A stretch of DNA of 18,995 nucleotides from an uncultured Bacilli bacterium (GTDB taxonomy: Bacteria; Bacillota_I; Bacilli_A; RF39; UBA660). Under the pieces are notes generated by a model. The model was not told the origin of the DNA. It searched no databases and saw only the letters and a program-made list of their open reading frames with translations. The translations under genes were made by a program, and so were the position numbers. Below, one piece after another: positions 13,811 through 18,995 of this stretch. The DNA is taken from NCBI GenBank assembly GCA_910589335.1, contig CAJUTW010000028.1:431-19425 (forward strand), written 5' to 3'. Numbering within the stretch: position 1 is the first letter of the stretch; every line of letters starts with the position of its first letter.

Positions 13811-14510
13811 ATTTCTTATTATTTATTCTTTTTAATATTTTTTTATGTTTTTTTATTTCTTGTTCTAATTTTTCATCAATATTATCAACAATTTTATCTT
13901 TATCAAAAATAGTAATAATTAATAAAGCTATTACAGTAAAAAGTAGTAATAAAGATACGAAAAGAATAAAACTAAATTTATCTTTTTCCCCTCTTGTTGT
14001 ATCTAGATAACTATTAGTAAGATATGTTTCATAATTATCTATTGTAATTTTTACTTCATTTTCTGCTGGAATAAAATTAGGAAGATTTTTTATAGCTAGA
14101 GTTTTTATTTCTTCATTTACTATTACTGGATAACCATATACTCTAATTGGTTCTGGTATTTTAGTAGTTCTTTCATAAGTATAATCTATTACATCCTTAT
14201 ATTTTGCATAATCACCTTCATTAATAGCAATTATAAATGTATGCCAAAGACCAGTTGATTCTTTTTCTATAATAAAATGTAGTCCGATATTACTTTCTTT
14301 ATAATAGGCAAATTTTTCACTCATTTTATATATATCAATATAAGTTCTATCTTCTACATTTTCAACTTCTTGCCAAGGAAGGACATTATTTTTTTCCTTA
14401 AAAATTTGATATGAACAGACAAAAAGAATTGTAATTATTATAAGATAAACTAAGCAAATAAACATTTTTATGATTAATCTTTTTTCATTAATTTTTTTCT
14501 TTTTTCTCAT
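13809..14510 (-). CDS. Uncharacterised two-helix membrane protein
   Basis: I do not recognise the family with confidence. The 233-residue product has a very basic N-terminus, one membrane helix at ~14-33, an extracytoplasmic domain of about 145 residues and a second helix at ~183-204. A highly charged cytoplasmic tail rich in Lys/Glu, probably a short coiled coil, follows. The outer domain contains YIDIYKMSEKFAYYKES, LHFIIEKESTGLWHTFIIAI and VYGYPVIV, suggesting mixed alpha/beta structure. No cysteines or catalytic motif stand out in it. GAGGAAG precedes the ATG, and promoter and terminator are its own. It lies between a FemABX operon and a C39-like peptidase gene, so an envelope role is plausible but unproven. 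Confidence 0.8.
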   Translation of the reverse strand: MRKKKKINEKRLIIKMFICLVYLIIITILFVCSYQIFKEKNNVLPWQEVENVEDRTYIDIYKMSEKFAYYKESNIGLHFIIEKESTGLWHTFIIAINEGDYAKYKDVIDYTYERTTKIPEPIRVYGYPVIVNEEIKTLAIKNLPNFIPAENEVKITIDNYETYLTNSYLDTTRGEKDKFSFILFVSLLLLFTVIALLIITIFDKDKIVDNIDEKLEQEIKKHKKILKRINNKK

Positions 14511-14534
14511 TATACTTCCTCTATTCTAAAGATA

Positions 14535-14543
14535 ATAATATCA
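14535..14543 (-). promoter_or_regulatory. Extended -10 promoter of the two-helix membrane protein gene
   Basis: TGATATTAT on the minus strand (TGn plus a 5/6 -10 hexamer), with only a T-run at the -35 position. Confidence 0.5.
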
Positions 14544-14573
14544 TAGTTTTCTTATTAAAAAAAGACGACTGAA

Positions 14574-14597
14574 TTAAAAGATTGTTATTATCAATCT
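14574..14597 (-). terminator. Weak terminator of the C39-like peptidase gene
   Basis: AGATTG, a 7-base loop, CAATCT, then TTTT on the minus strand, about 24 bases after the stop codon. Stem and T-run are both short. Confidence 0.45.
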
Positions 14598-14620
14598 AAT
14601 ATTTTATTTTTAAAGAAAAT

Positions 14621-15856
14621 TTATCTTATAATAACAGCTTTTTTACCGACAGCATTATAAATACTTTCTAGCTTATTTTTAGATAAATACCATTTTGTTT
14701 CACCATTTGATTTTGTCCATGGATCGGTTATAATTTGTTCTTTTGTTATTTTATTATATCCAGTTAAAAGTAAAACATGGATATTTTTTGGAGCACCTTC
14801 TATCCATTCTTTAGGAGTTTTAAAACTTCCTGTGGCATAAATAACTACTGGATTATTATTAGAAATTTCTTTGTTTAACTGATCTAGAGTGTATCCTGTA
14901 GCATCTTGTATATTTTGATTTCCTGAAGAGACTCTTCCAAAATCAGCTAAAGCAGAAGGCGCAATCCAATGAGGAATATTTCTTGGTTCTAGTCCAAAAA
15001 TATCATGTGTAAATCCTTCATAAGCATTATTTGTTGCGGATTTTGGCATATCAATAGCATACTGATATAATGTCATATTTTTTAAATAGCCTTTATATTG
15101 TAACCCCATAAGTAAGGAAGCAGCTTCACAACCATTTAAAATATTATTATGATTTTGACTAATATAAGGTACATTTAGATTAACCCAAGCATTTTTAATT
15201 TCTTCTTCTTTTTTTCTTATTATCTCTTCTTCACGATTTCTAATTATTCCAAGAGCATAATCTAATTCATTATTTTTATTTTGGATAAATTCTTCTTGCT
15301 TTAGTAAAGATAACTTTTTTTTAGAATTTTCAATTTGTTCTCTGGTAATGCCCTCTTTTAAATCTTTTTTTCCTATATCGTTAAATAATAAAGTAATTTC
15401 TTGTTCTATACTATCAAGGTTATTCTTTTGATCTTTTATTTCTATTAAATCTGTTTCAAAATATTTTTTATATTTCTTAGAAAGTTTATTATAATTTTGT
15501 TCTATTTCGCTTATAGTAGTAATTTCTATATTTGGATTTAATATTTTATTAGAGTAAATTTTATTTATTTCTTGTTTTAATAAAAGATAATCTCTAAGTT
15601 CATTAATATTATTAGAAAGTTTTTCTTTTTCCTTTTCATGTCTTTTTATTTTTTTTACTTTTTTTTCTAATGTTATTATTTGTATTTCTGATAATTCTTT
15701 AATAGGATCATTTTGCTTATTAAAGAGCATATAATACTGTTTTTTTACTGACGCAAAATAAATTTCTTCTTTTTGGTAATTTTTATAACTCAAATAGCAA
15801 CCTGTAGTTATTAAAATAATACTAATTAACACTACAACATAACTTATCTTTTTCAC
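14621..15856 (-). CDS. Membrane-anchored C39-like cysteine peptidase with coiled-coil stalk
   Basis: A 411-residue exported protein. Residues 3-19 are a hydrophobic anchor ending in ITTGC, which could be a lipobox, but Thr at -3 is unusual, so a simple membrane anchor is also possible. Residues ~28-225 are very rich in Lys, Glu, Asn and Ile and predicted long helix or coiled coil. Residues ~224-411 form a Peptidase_C39_2-type papain-like domain: VPYISQNH (Gln234, oxyanion), NGCEAASLLMGLQYKG (Cys243), NIHVLLLTGY (His360) and IITDPW (Asp378). Such domains act on peptides at the cell surface; no ABC transporter or bacteriocin is nearby. The start is a GTG with a poor Shine-Dalgarno. An in-frame stop lies 12 bases upstream and no ATG is available. 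A good promoter is at 15893-15921. Confidence 0.88.
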   Translation of the reverse strand: MKKISYVVVLISIILITTGCYLSYKNYQKEEIYFASVKKQYYMLFNKQNDPIKELSEIQIITLEKKVKKIKRHEKEKEKLSNNINELRDYLLLKQEINKIYSNKILNPNIEITTISEIEQNYNKLSKKYKKYFETDLIEIKDQKNNLDSIEQEITLLFNDIGKKDLKEGITREQIENSKKKLSLLKQEEFIQNKNNELDYALGIIRNREEEIIRKKEEEIKNAWVNLNVPYISQNHNNILNGCEAASLLMGLQYKGYLKNMTLYQYAIDMPKSATNNAYEGFTHDIFGLEPRNIPHWIAPSALADFGRVSSGNQNIQDATGYTLDQLNKEISNNNPVVIYATGSFKTPKEWIEGAPKNIHVLLLTGYNKITKEQIITDPWTKSNGETKWYLSKNKLESIYNAVGKKAVIIR

Positions 15857-15892
15857 TACTACATCACACTACTTTATTATTCTTATATTATT

Positions 15893-15921
15893 ATTATAAT
15901 ATAGATTTAATATGATGTAAA
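15893..15921 (-). promoter_or_regulatory. Promoter of the C39-like peptidase gene
   Basis: TTTACA (15921-15916), 17 bases, TATAAT (15898-15893). This is the best-formed sigma-A promoter in the window, about 36 bases before a GTG start with a weak ribosome binding site. Confidence 0.75.
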
Positions 15922-15966
15922 TTCTTTAATTTTATATAAAATAAATAAATTGATTCTAAAAATACT

Positions 15967-15998
15967 AAAAAAATTGAAGTTAATATTCTTCAATTTTT
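15967..15998 (-). terminator. Terminator of the lipid kinase-YjdF-like operon
   Basis: On the minus strand a perfect 11-pair stem (AAAAATTGAAG with CTTCAATTTTT), an 8-base loop and seven Ts, about 20 bases after the stop codon. Confidence 0.8.
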
Positions 15999-16018
15999 GT
16001 TTGCTGAAGATATTTTTA

Positions 16019-16819
16019 TTACTTATTATTTCTCTTTAATTTTGGTATAAATCTTTCTGCAAATTTATAACCATCTCTATTTAGAATATAGAGATATCCT
16101 ATTATTGAGAATACTAAAGCTCCTATAAAATTAACATATAGATCTTTCATTGTATCATTTAGTCCTATATCTAAGTAACCATTTTCTATTATTGTAATTT
16201 TTTCATTATTTTCACTATATATTTTTACTCGATTAATATCTTTTATTTTTATAGGTATATTTTTTCCACTCGGATTTAATTTGGTAGATGATATTGTTTC
16301 AACAATACGGTCTTTTTGCATATCAGTTGAGAAATATCTATCGGCAGAAAATTCAAAGAATTCCCATAGAACACCTATTGTCATAGAAAAACAAAAGGCT
16401 ACTAAAGCTACAAAAGCAGGAGTCATATTAATATGAAAATCATCTGCGTTATTTAAAATATCAATTAAAGAAAAGCCAACTGCGGCACATAGAAAGCCAT
16501 TTAGAGTATGAAGCATGGTATCCCAATGATGAAATATTCCATAAAAATTTTGAATTTCTCCTAGTATTTCTGATGAAAATATAAACATATAAACGATTAT
16601 TTCTAATGTTGTTGGTAGAGAAATATTAAATGTTTTAGAAATAATATTTGGAACTGTAAATAAAATCAATGTTAAAAGACAAAGGAAAACATTATTCCAA
16701 TTACCATGCAGACTTTGAGCAACCATACAAAGTATTACAAAAAAACGTAGAACAAGATATACTGTTATATTTATTGTTCTTTTTTCTTTTATTTTACTTT
16801 TTTTATTATTTTTTTTCAT
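16019..16819 (-). CDS. YjdF/DUF2238-like six-helix membrane protein
   Basis: A 266-residue integral membrane protein with about six helices (~17-36, 43-62, 70-88, 98-121, 132-155 and 227-246). Conserved polar motifs inside or near helices, HHWDTMLHTLNGFL, IGVLWEFFEF and LNDTMKDLYVNFIGA, match the general pattern of YjdF/DUF2238 proteins, whose function is unknown. A soluble loop of about 60 residues (~160-222) separates helices 5 and 6 and holds the DMQKD stretch. The family call rests on motif resemblance, not a search. GGAGAG lies before the ATG, only 12 bases after the lipid kinase stop, so the two are one operon. A membrane-lipid-related role is a reasonable guess from that partner. Confidence 0.75.
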   Translation of the reverse strand: MKKNNKKSKIKEKRTINITVYLVLRFFVILCMVAQSLHGNWNNVFLCLLTLILFTVPNIISKTFNISLPTTLEIIVYMFIFSSEILGEIQNFYGIFHHWDTMLHTLNGFLCAAVGFSLIDILNNADDFHINMTPAFVALVAFCFSMTIGVLWEFFEFSADRYFSTDMQKDRIVETISSTKLNPSGKNIPIKIKDINRVKIYSENNEKITIIENGYLDIGLNDTMKDLYVNFIGALVFSIIGYLYILNRDGYKFAERFIPKLKRNNK

Positions 16820-16831
16820 AAGCTCTCCAAT

Positions 16832-17752
16832 CTATTCGTCAAACAATTTTTTGATATTTTCCTCTGGAACTAACATTTTCATATTTTGTTTAACATTAAA
16901 TTTAAATTTTTTAGATGAAGATTTATACTCTTCTCCATCAATACACCAAGAAGTTTTTGGACCGTTTAAAAATTCTATTTCAAAATTATTTGTTTGATAA
17001 TATGTTATATCAGGAATATCTTTTACATCCATAGTACTTATTAGTACTAATATTTTTAACATATCTTTTTTTGTTTTAATGTTTGCTAGAGCAACTTCAA
17101 ACATATTATCATCTAATTTTACATCGTAATATACATCTGGTTGTCCAGCTATTCTTGAAGAGTTAGAAATAAATATAAATGAATACGTTCCTTCATATTC
17201 GATGTTATCTACTTTATATTTAATGTTATATTGATTTATTTTATTACGTAATTGCTGAAATCCATATAAAATATAAGCAATTTTTCCATAACGTTTTTTT
17301 AAACTTCGTGGTGTAGCATAAGCCATATCTATATAATCTCCTAAACAAGCAACATAAATAAATGGTGTATCATTTATATAGCAAACATCTACTTTTTTTG
17401 CTTTTCCTTGTAGAAGTATTTCTAAATTTTCATAAACATTTTTATTTAGTCCATACATATTACCTACATCATTAGTACTTCCTAGAGGAAGTGGTGCTAT
17501 TGTTAGAGGTTTCTTTCTTAAGACATTACCTGATACTATTTCATTTAAAGTACCATCTCCTCCCCCACTAATGACAAGAGATGTTTTCTCATCTAATACT
17601 TGAATTATTTTTTTAGCATCGCCCTTAGCTTTTGTAAATATAATTTCTGCATCATAACCATATTTTCTTAAGATATCATAAAACTCTTGATAAGTTTTTA
17701 TTTTCTTTTTTTTTCCGCTTTCTGGATTCATGATGATTACACATTTTTTCAT
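16832..17752 (-). CDS. Diacylglycerol kinase-type lipid kinase (DgkB/YegS family)
   Basis: A 306-residue soluble or peripheral kinase that phosphorylates diacylglycerol or a related lipid, recycling it toward phosphatidic acid. Motifs of the DAGK catalytic fold: IMNPESGK at the N-terminus, ISGGGDGTLNE (61-71) for nucleotide binding, PLPLGSTNDVGN (88-98), and CIDGEEY (Asp272, Glu274) near the C-terminus, the usual metal and substrate region. The length is normal. GGGAGATGAT precedes the ATG at a rather long spacing (~11 bases). It is first in a two-gene operon with the YjdF-like protein and has an extended -10 promoter. DgkB (essential in lipoteichoic-acid-making Bacillota) is the likeliest subtype, but a YegS-like or sphingolipid-type kinase cannot be excluded. 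Confidence 0.92.
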   Translation of the reverse strand: MKKCVIIMNPESGKKKKIKTYQEFYDILRKYGYDAEIIFTKAKGDAKKIIQVLDEKTSLVISGGGDGTLNEIVSGNVLRKKPLTIAPLPLGSTNDVGNMYGLNKNVYENLEILLQGKAKKVDVCYINDTPFIYVACLGDYIDMAYATPRSLKKRYGKIAYILYGFQQLRNKINQYNIKYKVDNIEYEGTYSFIFISNSSRIAGQPDVYYDVKLDDNMFEVALANIKTKKDMLKILVLISTMDVKDIPDITYYQTNNFEIEFLNGPKTSWCIDGEEYKSSSKKFKFNVKQNMKMLVPEENIKKLFDE

Positions 17753-17779
17753 GAGATTATCATCTCCCTTATTAAAATT

Positions 17780-17788
17780 ATTATATCA
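17780..17788 (-). promoter_or_regulatory. Extended -10 promoter of the lipid kinase operon
   Basis: TGATATAAT on the minus strand is a perfect TGnTATAAT; the -35 is poor. Confidence 0.65.
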
Positions 17789-17827
17789 TTTTTTTAGTCT
17801 TTTACTAGTAATTTATTATTTTATTAC

Positions 17828-17858
17828 AAAAAAGAAAGAAAAGAGACTTAGTCTCTTT
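17828..17858 (-). terminator. Terminator of the second GH25 gene
   Basis: AAAGAGA, loop CTAAG, TCTCTTT, then TCTTTC and six Ts on the minus strand. The 5' arm overlaps the stop codon at 17859-17857. Confidence 0.8.
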
Positions 17859-18995
17859 AGTAATAAAATATACTCATGTCCACTCTACCATTTATTCCTG
17901 GTATACTTCCATTATTAGTATATTGCCATCCTTCATAAGCTTCTTTATAAGTAATTTCTGGTCCCCATTGTGCTATCCAAGTTGCATATGGCCAAGCATA
18001 CGATGGAAATCTTTCATAGACATAACTTTTAGAAGCATAAACTCTAGCTTCGATTCCTAAATTACTTTTTATTTTATCAGCAAATGTTGTTATCATCCCT
18101 CCATAAGCTTCTTTACTAATATTATTACTATTTTCACCAGTTGATGATATAAACCAACTTTCTAAATCATAATAAATTGAAAATAAGTTTGATGCTATTT
18201 TTACAGGATTATTTCGAATCGTTCTTATAACAAAATCTGCTTCAAGTCCAGCTTCATATGGGTTTACTGCATAGCTAAAAAGATAAACTGAGTAAGGAAT
18301 TCCTAAACGATTTAATTCATTTACATTTCTTAAAAATGATGTATCAATAAAACCTACACTATACCCAAGTCTTAATATTACTCCATCAACTTTTCCAGAA
18401 TTCTTAACTTTATTCCAATCAATAACTCCATTATGTGATGACACATCTATGACTATTTTTTGATTGACAAATTTTTCGAATTCACCAGTTATTGAATTAA
18501 ATTTAAAATATCTTCCAGCCATTCTTTGAATACCTTTAGCTTGAGTTCCATCTGGATTATAATAATACATTTTATTGTTTATATATTTGAAACCTTGAAG
18601 AAAACCATTATTATCAAATAGGTAATTTCTTCCTTCAATTGTTTGACTTCCAAATAAAACTTCTCCTTCTTGAGTTAGATAAAAATAATTATTATTAAGA
18701 CATTGCCAATCTTTTTTTAAAATATTATTTACATTACTGAAAAAATAGGTTTTTCCTTCTATTTCTTGAAATCCTTTTAAGGCAAATCCATCATTTCCAA
18801 AATAGTATTTTTCTTTATTTATTTCTTTCCATCCTTGATTTATAGTTCCATCTTCATTTAAGTAAAACGCTCTTCCTTCTATATGCTGCCAACCTTTTTT
18901 TAAAATATAATTTATATTACTAAAGAAATAAGTTTTTCCCTCTATTTCTTGAAATCCTTTTAAGGCAAATCCATCATTTCCAAAATAGTATTTTT
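17857..18995 (-). CDS. GH25 lysozyme with N-terminal cell-wall-binding repeats, 5' end beyond the right edge
   Basis: A secreted muramidase; 378 C-terminal residues are visible and the frame is open to the edge, so no start is in the window. The first ~165 residues are eight or nine tandem ~20-residue aromatic repeats of the choline/glucan-binding type, for example GFQEIEGKTYFF and GWQHIEGRAFYLNEDG. The GH25 domain follows, starting KIVIDVSSHNGVIDW, with the catalytic YYDLESW (DxE), RVYASKSYVY, TWIAQWG, GWQYTNNGSI and the final RVDMSIFYY. An internal ATG at 18570 falls inside a repeat and lacks a Shine-Dalgarno, so it is not the start. The repeats probably anchor the enzyme to teichoic acid or another wall polymer. 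It differs in architecture from the GH25 gene at 8135-9337. Confidence 0.92.
   Translation of the reverse strand, partial: KYYFGNDGFALKGFQEIEGKTYFFSNINYILKKGWQHIEGRAFYLNEDGTINQGWKEINKEKYYFGNDGFALKGFQEIEGKTYFFSNVNNILKKDWQCLNNNYFYLTQEGEVLFGSQTIEGRNYLFDNNGFLQGFKYINNKMYYYNPDGTQAKGIQRMAGRYFKFNSITGEFEKFVNQKIVIDVSSHNGVIDWNKVKNSGKVDGVILRLGYSVGFIDTSFLRNVNELNRLGIPYSVYLFSYAVNPYEAGLEADFVIRTIRNNPVKIASNLFSIYYDLESWFISSTGENSNNISKEAYGGMITTFADKIKSNLGIEARVYASKSYVYERFPSYAWPYATWIAQWGPEITYKEAYEGWQYTNNGSIPGINGRVDMSIFYY
18711..18995 (-). repeat. Long direct repeat of 183-base period within the wall-binding region
   Basis: The minus-strand sequence from 18995 to about 18894 recurs at 18812 to about 18711. The first 55 bases are identical and the first four later differences are silent. 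Each period encodes three wall-binding repeats (61 residues). The array continues off the edge. Confidence 0.85.

Noticed and set aside
14621..15856. Bacteriocin-processing C39 peptidase
   Set aside because: Lacks the ABC transporter fusion and any neighbouring leader-peptide gene; the C39_2-type motif order and stalk fit a surface peptidase better.
17730..17918. Plus-strand 62-codon open frame
   Set aside because: Spans the promoter, terminator and ends of two minus-strand genes; no supporting signals.

Overview
The window is very AT-rich, uses the standard genetic code (TGA ends arsR, the small Nudix gene and the TSCPD gene; Trp is TGG) and is gene-dense. Strong Shine-Dalgarno sites (GGAGG or AGGTGA types), short intergenic gaps, GH25 lysozymes, a FemABX aminoacyltransferase and a TIGR03905-type TSCPD protein all point to a low-GC Bacillota, plausibly an uncultured gut Bacilli or Erysipelotrichia-like lineage. 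The taxon is inference. All intact genes except two (positions 2194-2691 and 5480-5908) lie on the minus strand.

Region 1 (1-2051): a copZ-copA copper efflux operon, with copA running off the left edge. Region 2 (2109-3034): a monocistronic serine acetyltransferase gene, a bidirectional terminator and the decayed 3' end of an IS3-family element. Region 3 (3035-5908): a minus-strand operon of exodeoxyribonuclease III, an NrtR-like Nudix/winged-helix regulator and a CDF metal transporter, divergent from a small helical protein of unknown function. Region 4 (5909-6571): a gene-free relic block with the decayed 3' end and right inverted repeat of an IS256-family element. Region 5 (6581-8104): an HTH-membrane regulator translationally coupled to a DUF4097 membrane protein, with an operator-like dyad upstream.

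Region 6 (8135-9365): a membrane-anchored GH25 lysozyme with an Ig-like domain. Region 7 (9581-11781): a zinc-responsive-type arsR/smtB gene coupled by a 4-base overlap to a Zn/Cd/Co P1B-ATPase, under two overlapping dyads. Region 8 (11834-13769): an operon of a FemABX-type peptidyltransferase, a TSCPD protein and a Nudix hydrolase. Region 9 (13783-15921): an unknown two-helix membrane protein and a membrane-anchored C39-like cysteine peptidase, each with its own promoter and terminator. Region 10 (15967-17788): a diacylglycerol-kinase-type lipid kinase followed by a YjdF/DUF2238-like membrane protein. Region 11 (17828-18995): a second GH25 lysozyme with cell-wall-binding repeats, cut off by the right edge.

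Two themes recur. One is metal homeostasis: copper export, Zn-type export with its own sensor, and a CDF carrier. The other is envelope construction and remodelling: two lysozymes, a Fem ligase, a C39-like peptidase, a DUF4097 module and a lipid kinase. I see no tRNA, rRNA, CRISPR array, phage or classical defence system. The least understood and most interesting pieces are the HTH/DUF4097 module with its dyad, the NrtR-like regulator placed between a DNA-repair nuclease and a metal carrier, and the C39-like peptidase with its unknown membrane neighbour.
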